From assembly GCF_900176345.1 (NCBI RefSeq), contig NZ_FWXU01000024.1, positions 1 through 64,000 of the forward strand: a stretch of 64,000 bases of DNA, given 5' to 3'. Both the position numbers and the translations under genes were made by a program. Under the pieces are notes generated by a model. The model was not told the DNA's origin and ran no database searches. It was given only the letters and a program-made list of their open reading frames with translations. Below are positions 44,937-53,787 of this stretch, piece by piece. Every line of letters begins with the position of its first letter. Position 1 is the first letter of the stretch. Source of the stretch: Rhizobium sp. RU36D. GTDB taxonomy: Bacteria > Pseudomonadota > Alphaproteobacteria > Rhizobiales > Rhizobiaceae.

Positions 44937-45505
44937 ATGAGCAAGACAACAAACAAGTTTTCACCTGAAGTCCGTGAGCGCGCCATCCGTATGGTGCTGG
45001 ATCACGAAGAAGAACATTCGTCGCGGTGGGCGGCCGCTTCATCTATAGCGGCCCCTTCAAGCGATGATCTCGTTCATCGACGAACACCGTGGTGTGTCCG
45101 GGGGCGAGCCGATCTGCAGGCTACTGCCGATTGCCCCATCAACCTATTACGAGAACGTCGCCAAGCGACCGGACGTGGATCCCCGTCGATCCGTGTTCGC
45201 CGCGATATCAGCCTGAAGATCGAGATACGTCGAGTGTTCGAGAAGAACGTCCGCGCTTATAGCGTTCGCAAGGTCTGGCGGCAATTGAAGCGTGAAGGCT
45301 TCGATGTCGCCCGATGCTCACTCGCAAGGCTTATGAGGTCGACTGGCCTGCAGGGCGTCATTCGCGGAAAGCCGATCCCGCACGACATTCTCGGACAAGA
45401 CGGCCCCGAGCCCGCTTGACCCGGTTAACCGCCAGTTCAAAGCCCCAGTGCCCAACAGGCTGTGGGTTTCTGATTCTACCTATGTCGCCCTCCCGGGCCG
45501 ATTAT
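44937..45505 (+). pseudogene. IS3-family transposase remnant (OrfA start and OrfB part)
   Basis: Begins MSKTTNKFSPEVRERAIRMV (OrfA), then at about 45050 jumps to OrfB: SFIDEHRG, LPIAPSTYYENVAKRPD, LKIEIRRVFEKNVRAY, VWRQLKREGFDVARCSLARL, GLQGVIRGKPI, and ends with NRQFKAPVPNRLWVSDSTYV. The catalytic core and 3' end are missing. Confidence 0.75.
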
Positions 45506-45583
45506 TTGCCCTTCAACGGCGATAACTCCCTGTGTTACAGAAGAAAATCAGGCAAAAACGGCTGACAAGACGCACCCTGTCCG

Positions 45584-46240
45584 TCAATGCGAACAAAATC
45601 TACCCTTGAGGAACTCCAAGTTGTTGACCGCAGCTTGCCAGCAACAAGCCGCTCTTCGACCTGTGCGATCATTGAGCTTCAAAAGCGCCATAAGCATCGG
45701 CCCGAGTGAAAACTCGCCACGCTCGGAACGTCTGGTGAGATCCGGAAGATAGCCGCCGGCAGATGTTATAAAGTTCGATCGTTCGAGAATGCAGGCCATA
45801 ACCACCGCTGCATTTTGCGGCCCCATCGCGTTTCACGCCTGCTCGTAAGCTGAGGGGCTGACGCCCAGCATGGTGCGCACCACGCAGCGGCTTTGATCAG
45901 TTCGCTCCAATTTTCTACACGGCCGCTGGGCCCATAGTCGGCAAGCTGCGCGCAGGCCCGAAGTACCATCCCGAACGGGAAGGCCTTTATTGGCTCAGGC
46001 GTGGCTTTCTCTCGTCCATTCGCTCCGCTTTTGGCTTGAGGTTCGTCCTCCAGGCTTCCGCCCTGCTCTCGTCCAGAGCTAGGTTCAAATTCATGGATAG
46101 ATCCGGTATTTGAATTCTGTATATGCCGTTCATTCTGGACGCCGTTGGCATGCATATTCTCAGATTTTAGCAGCATTTCCAAGATGTAGAGGATCTCTGC
46201 CCGAAGCAGCCGCATTTCATCGAGTGCAAATTCGATCTGA
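45584..46240 (-). pseudogene. repC: second repC, C-terminal half only
   Basis: Homologous to the C-terminal half of the intact repC at 48967. LDEMRLLRAEILYILEMLL aligns with LDEMQLLRSEILNLLE. It then has SENMHANGVQNERHIQNSNT, FPFGMVLRACAQLADYGPSG, a frameshift near 45885, an in-frame stop, and NAAVVMACILERSNF with SAGGYLPDLTRRSERGEFSL. It keeps an AT-rich segment around 46110-46180 like the one in the intact gene. The N-terminal half is missing. It marks the footprint of another repABC replicon. Confidence 0.8.
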
Positions 46241-46335
46241 CCCCATCATTGTCTGGTGACAGCATACCACTCTGCCGCGAAAGAGTTGGTCGGCTTTAGC
46301 CTATCCGACCGGGCCCGGCACCGCAAATCCGAACA

Positions 46336-46485
46336 TCAATCAACCCGCCCAACCTTTAGCCGTTTCAACGGCTGTTGGTTTTCGGACTTTTCGTCGATGT
46401 CCTTTGGCTTTCTGTCGGCCTCCATCATTCGCCATTCGCGCTCTAGGCGTTCGATTACGTGAACTGGGATTGGTTGCTGTTGCAT
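46336..46485 (-). CDS. 49-residue orphan protein
   Basis: A short frame with an ideal GGAGG five bases before the ATG (MQQQPIPVHVIERLEREWRM at the start). It is highly charged and helical, with a Lys/Arg-rich end. No family recognised. The ribosome-binding site and the regular amphipathic helix support it being real. Confidence 0.5.
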   Translation of the reverse strand: MQQQPIPVHVIERLEREWRMMEADRKPKDIDEKSENQQPLKRLKVGRVD

Positions 46486-47125
46486 CGGTGCCTCCAAAAA
46501 AAAGCTCCGCTGGCGTATGCCAATGGACTGACGGAATGCAACGCAATGCTGATATAAAGGTTAGCAGGTAAGCTTAATCACAAATCAGATAGCAAGCATA
46601 ACCTGCGAGCAGTTTGATGAGGCCACAGTTGGGAAGCTCGCGGCGCATGCCGTCAGGTACGAATTCTGAAATACATTTCTGGCCAAAGATAGTTGATGCC
46701 CGAATAAATGATAACATAGTGACTGTCTGAGTATTTACTCAGACGTTCCAAATTGTTCGATCAGCCGGCGGTATCGCTATTATCTTCGATAATCTTGCTC
46801 TGTCCCTGGAACAGAGGGTGCCACCAAAACGGGAGTTGATGCCAGGTGCAATTGGCCACATAATCGCAACAGTTTCTGGCTATCTTCCGTATATGCGCAT
46901 CCAGTTATACATTATATCGGTCCTAGTTAGCCTCATCATGTGGTGCGGCGTAGTCCATTTGATGCGAGACACGTACACCATAGCCCATAGCTCAGGCTTT
47001 ATAACACATCTGCATTTCAAAACGCTGATCAGGCATAGTTTAGGCGCATTTATCTAGCGGTCTGATACCTACCGGTTGGGTTGTGTCATCTCCACCCGAC
47101 ATCCGATACACGGATCGTGTGAATG
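46486..47125. other. AT-rich region without supported genes
   Basis: A frame on the plus strand at 46818-47057 has one hydrophobic segment (LYIISVLVSLIMWCGVVHLM), but no recognisable family or convincing start. No RNA gene or strong palindrome was noticed. Confidence 0.3.
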
Positions 47126-47275
47126 CTACGAATCCAGCCATCCATTGGGGTCGATCCCTAACTTGTGCAATTCGGTCGGATGCACCCGCCGCGATATGTG
47201 TTTGGTCACCGTAGCCGCTGGCGTTCTTTTGGCATTTTCATCTTCATTTCGGTGGGTAGGTTGCTTTTCGCTCAT
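47126..47275 (-). CDS. 49-residue orphan protein
   Basis: Starts MSEKQPTHRNEDENAKRTPA behind GCGAGGCTAAA and ends HPTELHKLGIDPNGWLDS. Polar and probably unstructured at the N-terminus. No family recognised. The upstream part of the longer frame has no ribosome-binding site, so the internal Met was chosen. Confidence 0.42.
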   Translation of the reverse strand: MSEKQPTHRNEDENAKRTPAATVTKHISRRVHPTELHKLGIDPNGWLDS

Positions 47276-47689
47276 TTTAGCCTCGCTATCGCAATCATCG
47301 CACTGCAGCAATAGCATATGTTTTCGTCAAAAACACCGCCAGTCTCCGACATCCAGTGTGGCGCGTGACTATGCCGGTGCCCTGCCATCGATGCGCACTG
47401 CCGCCCAATTCGACCTGACAGTCGGCAGAAGCAGAAAGGGTCAAAGCACATACCTGAGGACGCCTCCGGATGCGCAACAAGTATCTTTGTGTGACGGCGT
47501 CTAAATTCGGAGCGGACATGGGTTCAGCTTCTCCTGCGGTAAAACACCGCCGCCAGCCAGTACGGAATACGCGAGCCGCTCCACTTCAGGCTTACGTGCT
47601 GCCAGCAATTTTTCCTCGATCTGGTTCTCCGAGTCCCATTCTACCGTCGGCCATACGATCTTCAGACCTTCATTGCTGCGCGGGTATTC
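47276..47689. other. no supported gene
   Basis: Short frames only. Nothing recognised on either strand. Confidence 0.3.
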
Positions 47690-47855
47690 ACTAGACTGGC
47701 TGCCTATACGGCCCTCCGTGCTTCAGGATCGCCCAGGCGATGCGAGCCATCTTGTTCGCCAGCATCGGTGGCAGTCGGTGCAGAATGCTGGCCAGCCAAG
47801 CGCATAGATTGATCTTCCCCCGCCTCACCAAGGAAACGACTGCACTGGCGCATAT
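47690..47855 (-). pseudogene. IS110-family transposase, C-terminal remnant
   Basis: A frame reads INLCAWLASILHRLPP, then MLANKMARIAWAILKHGGPY, the usual end of an IS110/IS116 transposase (ANK.ARIAWA). Only this end remains. It differs from the copy at 2.9-3.9 kb. Confidence 0.6.
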
Positions 47856-48027
47856 GATCGCCAGACGTCCGTTCGCCCATTTTGGATATTCTGTAGGAGG
47901 AGCAAGGGAGCAATGAGCGTCAGGGCTGAATCAAACTAGCCGACTTGTCCGGAGAAACGGGGTGCACTTCAGGTGTCAAGCGGCCGCCGGAATGATGCAA
48001 ATTTTGGACGACCATGATCACAGCGAG

Positions 48028-48132
48028 TTAGCTTGGCGCAAAGGCTTCATAAAGCGTTAACGTCAGACTTGCCAAGGTAAGGAGCGCCGTCAACAGCAGC
48101 ACGACCACCAAGGTGATTTCACCGCGGCTCAT
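48028..48132 (-). CDS. possible 34-residue membrane peptide
   Basis: MSRGEITLVVVLLLTALLTL begins a 34-residue peptide with one hydrophobic helix and a short tail. The ribosome-binding site is weak (GGGCTGG). Such short membrane peptides occur in toxins and transporters, but no family is recognised. Confidence 0.28.
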   Translation of the reverse strand: MSRGEITLVVVLLLTALLTLASLTLTLYEAFAPS

Positions 48133-48340
48133 GACCAGCCCAGCACAATCATTTGGCTCTCACAAAGCGGCCGGTGCAGCGCCTTGGCTCGCGGTCCGTC
48201 TAGCCGTGAGCTCGATCTCCACCGGGTCTTGCGAAATCGGTGGCGTCCCGCCTGCGCGAGACACGGCAGGCGCCCACCTCTGCATTCTTTGATCTTATCA
48301 GAGCAAACTTCCTTCATGTTCGCGTCACAATTCTCGCTGG

Positions 48341-48844
48341 CTACCTTTGCCCTACCGTCTCTTTCGTCTTGCGATAGATACCATCATCCTGATGCGGTCC
48401 ACCACGACACTGCTTGGTGCCGAGAGCCACCGACCTGATTGCGGATATAAGCTTCTTCCTAAGATTGAGCGTTGTTGAACTGGTGGTATCTGTTCCTGGA
48501 TCGGAATGGCGGTTTTCGTGAAACACCGCGACTGTCTTTCCCGCTTGATCGCGCAATAGCAGTGTCACACAGACATCGTCGCCATCCAGATGGTCATCAT
48601 TTGACAGCCTGGTTCGTATAGTCAGGTCGTTCATCGTCGACGTCAGCGAGACCGTCACTGTCTGCGGCCGCTTCCAATCCCATTTCAGCGAGAGTGGAGG
48701 ACAAGATGCCTTAAGACAGGTCTCAATGGACTGTGTCTTCCAAACGTAGTCTTTCCATTCCCCCGCGTTGACGCTCGGATCACTCCCAAGCAGCCCAATA
48801 GCCAAAGAAAGTGTCGTAAGGCCATCAGCCATTGGATACTCCAT
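48341..48844 (-). CDS. hypothetical exported protein
   Basis: About 167 residues (MEYPMADGLTTLSLAIGLLG), with GGGGTGA before the ATG. The N-terminus is weakly signal-like. The mature part is beta-rich with paired cysteines (ETCLKASCPPL, DDVCVTLL, KQCRGG) that may form disulfides. No family recognised. Lies directly downstream of repC. Confidence 0.42.
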   Translation of the reverse strand: MEYPMADGLTTLSLAIGLLGSDPSVNAGEWKDYVWKTQSIETCLKASCPPLSLKWDWKRPQTVTVSLTSTMNDLTIRTRLSNDDHLDGDDVCVTLLLRDQAGKTVAVFHENRHSDPGTDTTSSTTLNLRKKLISAIRSVALGTKQCRGGPHQDDGIYRKTKETVGQR

Positions 48845-48966
48845 TCGTTTCACCCCGAGTTAGGAAATCGGGCTTTCGTAGAGCTTGCCATCGTTCGGTT
48901 CCGTACGCGTATGCCCCAAAGAACTCCTCCCGGCTGAGCCCGAACGCGCTTTCGTCGTCCAGAAAC

Positions 48967-50205
48967 TCATGCCGATCGCCTGTCAGTTCCTGAGCTTGCC
49001 CGGAGAAGCGACATGATCATCGGACCGAGTGAGAACTCCCCTGCCCTCGCTCGGCGCGTCAGGTCGCGAAGATAGCCACCTGCCGAGTTGATATGCCCTG
49101 CCCTCTCCAGGATTGCAGCCATGGCGACCGCCGCGTTCTCCGGCCCCATCACCTCGCATGCCTCCTGATAGGCTGAGGGGCTGACACCAAGCATGGACCG
49201 AACCACGACCGCAGCACCCATCAACTCACGCCAATGGGAAATTGCGCCGCCGGGCCCATAGTCGGAAATCTGCGGGCAGGACTTCAGCACCATTGACAGC
49301 GGGAACGGTTTCATCTGATCAGGCTTTGCCAACGGCTGGCCAACCACTGCGGCTGCGGCTTCTGGCTCGAAGGCGTCGCCCTGCTCTTTGTCAGAGCGAG
49401 GTTCAAGCTCATTCATGGATTCGGATTTTGAATTCTGTATGTGCCATCCATTTTGAACAGCATTGCCATCCATATTCTGACAATTGATCTGATTTTCCAG
49501 GAGGTTGAGGATTTCAGAGCGCAGAAGCTGCATCTCGTCGAGAATTGCTTCCACCTGGTGGCGGACAGGATTGCGCGGAAGGCGCCCGACAATGCCGACA
49601 TACATGTCCTCGATCGCCTCCCAGTCGCCATCAGCCCCCTCCGCCATTGCAGCGGAAATCAGCTTGCGTACATCACGGCGGCAGATCGTCAGCGCCTCTT
49701 TGGCTCGACGGAACTGCAGGCGTTCGGCAGCGACTTCCTGTGCCAGGCTCGCAAGTTCCGCAGCGCGAGCCAAGAGTGGAGAAAGATCGAATCCGAAGGC
49801 TTGCTCGATATCGCCACCTTTGTCCCGGTGAGCGTAGCGCTTGCCGTTCGGACTATCTCTGCGCTGGATGAGCCCGGCTTCGACCAAGGCCGCCAGATGC
49901 CTGCGCAAGGTCGTTCCCGTGATGCCATGCGCTCTGACCGAGAGCTGAGCATTCGAAGGGAAGACGACCAAGCCATTATCGCAGTTGAGCTCGCTCTCCG
50001 GATAGAATGTCAGGAGAGCGTCGAGTACCGTCAGTGCCCTGTCCTGGAGACCGAGGCGTTCGCGTGCTTCGCAGGCGTCGCGAAACACCTTCCACTTTTC
50101 GACAGGCCGATTAGAACCCGTCTCGGCCGTCTGCAGCTGCCTCTTCACGAGCGCAAGCTTCGCCGGCCGCCGCCCAAAGGGCGTCGTCACACTTTCCGTC
50201 TGCAT
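48967..50205 (-). CDS. repC: replication initiator RepC
   Basis: 412 residues from MQTESVTTPFGRRP, with GGTAGGGAA as ribosome-binding site. Winged-helix initiator of repABC plasmids: VFRDACEARERLGLQDRALT, FPSNAQLSVRAHGITGTTLR, RHLAALVEAGLIQRRDSPNG and the C-terminal AGGYLRDLTRRARAGEFSLG. RepC acts at an origin inside its own gene. It is the last gene of the operon and is separated from repB by the antisense-RNA gap. Confidence 0.95.
   Translation of the reverse strand: MQTESVTTPFGRRPAKLALVKRQLQTAETGSNRPVEKWKVFRDACEARERLGLQDRALTVLDALLTFYPESELNCDNGLVVFPSNAQLSVRAHGITGTTLRRHLAALVEAGLIQRRDSPNGKRYAHRDKGGDIEQAFGFDLSPLLARAAELASLAQEVAAERLQFRRAKEALTICRRDVRKLISAAMAEGADGDWEAIEDMYVGIVGRLPRNPVRHQVEAILDEMQLLRSEILNLLENQINCQNMDGNAVQNGWHIQNSKSESMNELEPRSDKEQGDAFEPEAAAAVVGQPLAKPDQMKPFPLSMVLKSCPQISDYGPGGAISHWRELMGAAVVVRSMLGVSPSAYQEACEVMGPENAAVAMAAILERAGHINSAGGYLRDLTRRARAGEFSLGPMIMSLLRASSGTDRRSA
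49415..49500. other. AT-rich segment in repC, likely oriV
   Basis: Within repC the run TTTTGAATTCTGTATGTGCC and following bases are clearly richer in A and T than the rest. In repABC plasmids the replication origin is an AT-rich stretch inside repC. The broken repC at 45.6 kb has a closely related AT-rich segment. Confidence 0.4.
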
Positions 50206-50297
50206 TTCCCTACCTTTCGAAAGGCAATAGAAAAATGCTCGCCGCAACGACGTCAAAGACTCTTGACTGAGATTCTGAGAAGTGCGATTCTCTCAAC

Positions 50298-50347
50298 CGA
50301 CCAAAGTGGAGAAGGCTCTTCGGAATTCGTTTCGGAGGGCTTTTTCT
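50298..50347 (+). ncRNA. antisense ctRNA (RepE) between repB and repC
   Basis: Opposite to the repB-repC gap. A -35 TTGACT (50263) and -10 GATTCT (50286) at 17 bases could start an RNA near 50298. It ends in an imperfect hairpin (AAGGCTCTTCGG pairing with TTCGGAGGGCTT) followed by TTTTTC, a terminator. Such RNAs, about 50 nucleotides, block repC translation and set copy number and incompatibility in this family. Confidence 0.6.
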
Positions 50348-50395
50348 TTGCCGATTTGCTTCACTCGTGAAACAATCTAGCGGCTCAACTCATCT

Positions 50396-51403
50396 TCAAT
50401 CTCCCTTGCCATTCTGGGTTTGAAACTCTTCATAAAGCTCATCGAGTCTCGCCGAGACAAACTGGGCAAACGCCGGAACTGTTTTCTCTTCGAAAACGAT
50501 GGAGGTTTTGCCCTGCTTCGCTTCGATCACTACAGCCCGCGTACCCGTCGGAGTTCTCCAAACGTCCGTAGACTTAGATCTCTTCGTGCTTGCCTTAACA
50601 CGCCCTGACAACTCCCCCAGCAGGCCGCTGAGACGTGCGTCGCTGTCTAGCCGCTGTTCTACATAGCTCCTTAGAAGCTGATCGGCCCTTTCGGCCATGG
50701 ATGGGTTCGCCAGATGTTCGGCAAGCGCCATCCATCTGGCGCGTCCTGCCTTGGGCGCAGGACCGATCAAGTTCACAACACTGTCGGGCAATCGCCGAGC
50801 CACTGCGATGTATCTGCTCACATCGGCTTTATCTGTTACGAGAGCAGAAATGATAGTGGCGCGGTCGCACCCACCGTCCTCCAGATTTCGTGCAAAGAAG
50901 GCCTTTTCGATAAAGGAAAGATCTTTCCGATCCAGATTCTCCCGGCCTTGGGCGATATAAAGTTCGCTGTCAGAAAGGCTTTTGACAATGGCTCGTACAG
51001 GACGCCCAAGCTGCTCAGCCGCTCTCAGGCGACGTCGCCCATAGGCAATTTGAAACCGTCCCGCCGTTTCAGGATGCGGGCGAACAAGGATTGGCACCTG
51101 TTGCCCATGTTCGCCAATACTTGCTACCAGCGCCTCAAAATCAGGGTCGATTTCAAGCTGTATGCGATCAGCGATCTTTGACCTATCAATCGCAGACGGA
51201 TCGAGGGAAACGACCGGCTCACCTTCGGCCAATTGTTGCTGCAGCTTGGTTACCTGCTTTGCATTTTCCGCCATCTCATGGAGTGAGGACCCCATTGCCG
51301 ATATTGCACCTGTGCGCACCCGATCAGGAGACCTAGCCGGAGACGACGCGGTGACGATCGGTTTTTTCATGAAGAGGTTGTCGATGGAATCTTTGCGGCT
51401 CAT
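50396..51403 (-). CDS. repB: partition protein RepB (ParB family)
   Basis: 335 residues (MSRKDSIDNLFMKKP). ParB-like N-domain (LVRPHPETAGRFQIAYGRRR, LRAAEQLGRPVRAIVKSLSD) and helix-turn-helix (DLSFIEKAFFARNL, ATIISALVTDKADVSRYIA). Binds the parS sites in the repA-repB gap, works with RepA in segregation. Confidence 0.94.
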   Translation of the reverse strand: MSRKDSIDNLFMKKPIVTASSPARSPDRVRTGAISAMGSSLHEMAENAKQVTKLQQQLAEGEPVVSLDPSAIDRSKIADRIQLEIDPDFEALVASIGEHGQQVPILVRPHPETAGRFQIAYGRRRLRAAEQLGRPVRAIVKSLSDSELYIAQGRENLDRKDLSFIEKAFFARNLEDGGCDRATIISALVTDKADVSRYIAVARRLPDSVVNLIGPAPKAGRARWMALAEHLANPSMAERADQLLRSYVEQRLDSDARLSGLLGELSGRVKASTKRSKSTDVWRTPTGTRAVVIEAKQGKTSIVFEEKTVPAFAQFVSARLDELYEEFQTQNGKGD

Positions 51404-51442
51404 GCGCTTGCTCCAGGATGAGGACGCCGATCAATTGGTTCG

Positions 51443-51462
51443 TTGTTGGGAGCTCCCAACAA
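51443..51462. promoter_or_regulatory. parS palindrome 1
   Basis: TTGTTGGGAGCTCCCAACAA, a perfect 20-bp palindrome with the GTT..C....G..AAC pattern of rhizobial repABC parS sites. It is in the repA-repB gap, close to the repB start, so RepB binding may also repress repB. Confidence 0.85.
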
Positions 51463-51500
51463 ACTCGGATCAATTCTCCGGGAAGGCTTGCCAGATGCAA

Positions 51501-51520
51501 TTGTTGGGAGCTCCCAACAA
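51501..51520. promoter_or_regulatory. parS palindrome 2
   Basis: An identical copy of the 20-bp palindrome, 58 bases from the first. A pair of parS sites between repA and repB is known from Ti-type plasmids. A 67-codon frame across both sites (minus strand, 51333-51536) could be a repD-like gene, but its coding status is doubtful. Confidence 0.85.
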
Positions 51521-51557
51521 ACCGCGAGATCACCATATAGCCAAGCGTGTTGGAGGC

Positions 51558-52775
51558 TCATGCTCTCCCCCATGCTTGTTTAATCAAGGCCTCAATTTCC
51601 GAGTTTACCGCTTCTAACGATTCCATAGCCCGATCATAAGTTGAACGCGTCATGTTCTCGCGACCAATTTCATAAAGGGTCTGCTTGGTCAGGCCAGCGT
51701 CCGATATCGCTGCAGACTTCAGCATGGGATTCGTCAATACATGGTCATCAAAAAGATTACGAAGCAGAGCTGCGACCTTCGTTTGAGGAGCGTCTTGGGG
51801 CTCATATCTGGTCAACAGATAGCGGATGAAATCATACCTGAGTTCGCCGCCAGCATCCCGCACTACGCCGAGCAAATCACGGGTCATCAAAAGGAACTGA
51901 CTCATCGATGATATGTCGAGCATCTGCGGATGAATCGTAATGATCATCGCGGTCGCCGCGCACAATCCACTAAGCGTCAGAAAGCCGAGCTGCGGAGGAC
52001 AATCAATTACGACAACGTCGTAATTGTCAGCAACCTCATCGAGCGCCGCAGCCACTCGCGCGAAGAACAGCGTTTCGCCTGAAGCTCCAGCACTGAGCGC
52101 TCTGGGCGTTGTGTGCTCAAACTCCATCAGTTCCAGATTGCCTGGGACGAGATCCAGGCCGTCGAAGTAAGTTGGACGGATAACCTGCGAAAGTGGGCGA
52201 CGCTCCTCGTCGTAGCGAATGGCAGCATAAAGCGTCTGGTTTGATGCGACATCCACTTCCGGAAGAACACCGAGCAGTGCCGAAAGACTGGCTTGCGGAT
52301 CGAGATCGACAGCTAGAACGCGATAGCCCTGAAGAGCCAGAAATTGTGCCAAATGAGCTGTCGTTGTCGTTTTGCCGGACCCGCCTTTAAAGTTGGTGAC
52401 GGCAAGCACTTGCAGATGCTCATCTAGGCGACGATGAGGGACAAATTCAATCGACTCTCTACCGCGTGTCGTTTGCGCGAGCATGCGACGAATCTGGTTG
52501 ATCTCGCTGAGATTGTATAGGCGCCTGCCGTTGCTAGTGGTTTCTGGCTGCGGTCCTTCACCAGCCAGCGTCATTTTGCGTAATGTGGAATCGGATATAC
52601 CCATCAGACGAGCAGCTTCGCCCGACGTGAACTTACGCAGTACCTTATGTGAAGTCGGCGGAAACAATGCTTCGCTCATAGACTGAAGCTGAGAGCTCAG
52701 GAGTTCAGCCTGCGCCCCGATCGTTTCATCAGCACTTGGAAGGCTGAGTCTGCTCACGTTATTTGACACGCTCAC
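51558..52775 (-). CDS. repA: partition ATPase RepA (ParA family)
   Basis: About 405 residues from a GTG (VSVSNNVSRLSLP) preceded by AGAGAGATCATC; the longer frame is too long for the family. An N-terminal helix-turn-helix (GEAARLMGISDSTLRKMTLA) and a deviant Walker A (NFKGGSGKTTTTAHLAQ), then VLAVDLDPQASLSALLGVLP and DVVVIDCPPQLGFLTL. Moves the plasmid and represses the operon. Divergent from traI. Confidence 0.94.
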   Translation of the reverse strand: MSVSNNVSRLSLPSADETIGAQAELLSSQLQSMSEALFPPTSHKVLRKFTSGEAARLMGISDSTLRKMTLAGEGPQPETTSNGRRLYNLSEINQIRRMLAQTTRGRESIEFVPHRRLDEHLQVLAVTNFKGGSGKTTTTAHLAQFLALQGYRVLAVDLDPQASLSALLGVLPEVDVASNQTLYAAIRYDEERRPLSQVIRPTYFDGLDLVPGNLELMEFEHTTPRALSAGASGETLFFARVAAALDEVADNYDVVVIDCPPQLGFLTLSGLCAATAMIITIHPQMLDISSMSQFLLMTRDLLGVVRDAGGELRYDFIRYLLTRYEPQDAPQTKVAALLRNLFDDHVLTNPMLKSAAISDAGLTKQTLYEIGRENMTRSTYDRAMESLEAVNSEIEALIKQAWGRA

Positions 52776-53150
52776 GATGATCTCTCTTATCACGGATTTA
52801 ACGCCGAAACGGCCTATTTGCCGTGACGATACCTGTAACCGATTTCTTGGCAAGGACTTAATGGTTAACGAGACCATCATGGATGGACTGCGCTCCGCAA
52901 GCTCCTTAACAGATTACGCATTTGTTACAGTATCTTAGCAGAGCCCATTTGGCCTTTTTGTTCCTCATTCGTTTTACTGTGAATCCTGCAAATTGCCGAA
53001 GCCGCAAAGCAGTCAATTTTGCTGCCAACCGGATGCAGTAGCCGTGTCTATCGCGACTCAGGCCGATTCTCATTTGTAGAATCCTACAACTGCCGCTCGA
53101 TTCCGATCCGTGCACATATCTCAATCAACTGAACAGCGACGGAGATATCC
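52776..53150. promoter_or_regulatory. divergent repABC-traI promoter region with a lux-box-like repeat
   Basis: The 375 bases between repA and traI hold both promoters. TTGTAGAATCCTACAA (53074-53089) is an inverted repeat (arms TTGTAG/CTACAA, 4-base centre) about 60 bases before traI, where a TraR-binding tra box is expected. It does not match the Ti-type box (GTGCAGATCTGCAC). In Ti plasmids such boxes also raise repABC copy number. Confidence 0.6.
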
Positions 53151-53777
53151 ATGCAGGTATTAGCGATCTCGACACCTCGAACCGAAGACGAAGCGAGACT
53201 GCTCTCGGCCCAGCACGCGCTCCGGGCCAAAGTCTTTGCCGACCGGTTGGGATGGGATGTCGATGTTGACGACGGGATGGAAATTGATCGTTTCGATGCT
53301 TTGCGCCCAACATACATTCTCGCTGTTGGGGATACCGGTCGTGTCCATGGCTGCGCACGGCTCCTACCCGCAACGGGGCCGACAATGGTCCAGGAGATTT
53401 TCCCGACACTTCTTCCAGATGGCAGGCTATGTGCGCATGCCGCCATGATCGAAAGCTCACGCTTCTGCGTCGATACGCAATCGCAAGAATCGAGTGTGCG
53501 GAGCTCGATCAACGACGTCACGCGAGCAATGTTTGCTGGCATCATTGAGTGGTCAATCGTCAACGGCTTTAGCGACATCGTCACCGTGACGGATCTGCGG
53601 TTCGAGCGGATCCTGTCCCGTGTCGGATGGCCTCTGCAACGACTGGGAGCACCTCAGAAGATCGGCGTCACCACGGCGATCGCCGGCACTCTCCCTGCAG
53701 ATCGACTTTCGTTCGAGCGGTTACAGCCGCCGCACTATCGATCACCCATTGGCACTTCCCTCCGCAAGGCCGCCTGA
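53151..53777 (+). CDS. traI: acyl-homoserine-lactone synthase TraI
   Basis: 208 residues, LuxI family. Conserved Arg and acidic residues are found in LRAKVFADRLGWDVD, DALRPTYILAVGD, VHGCARLLPATGPTM (the R..GC.RLLP motif), ESSRFCVD. Makes the signal that TraR responds to. First gene of the trb operon, as in Ti plasmids. GACGGAGA ribosome-binding site. Confidence 0.95.
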   Translation: MQVLAISTPRTEDEARLLSAQHALRAKVFADRLGWDVDVDDGMEIDRFDALRPTYILAVGDTGRVHGCARLLPATGPTMVQEIFPTLLPDGRLCAHAAMIESSRFCVDTQSQESSVRSSINDVTRAMFAGIIEWSIVNGFSDIVTVTDLRFERILSRVGWPLQRLGAPQKIGVTTAIAGTLPADRLSFERLQPPHYRSPIGTSLRKAA

Positions 53778-53787
53778 GGACAGCCAC

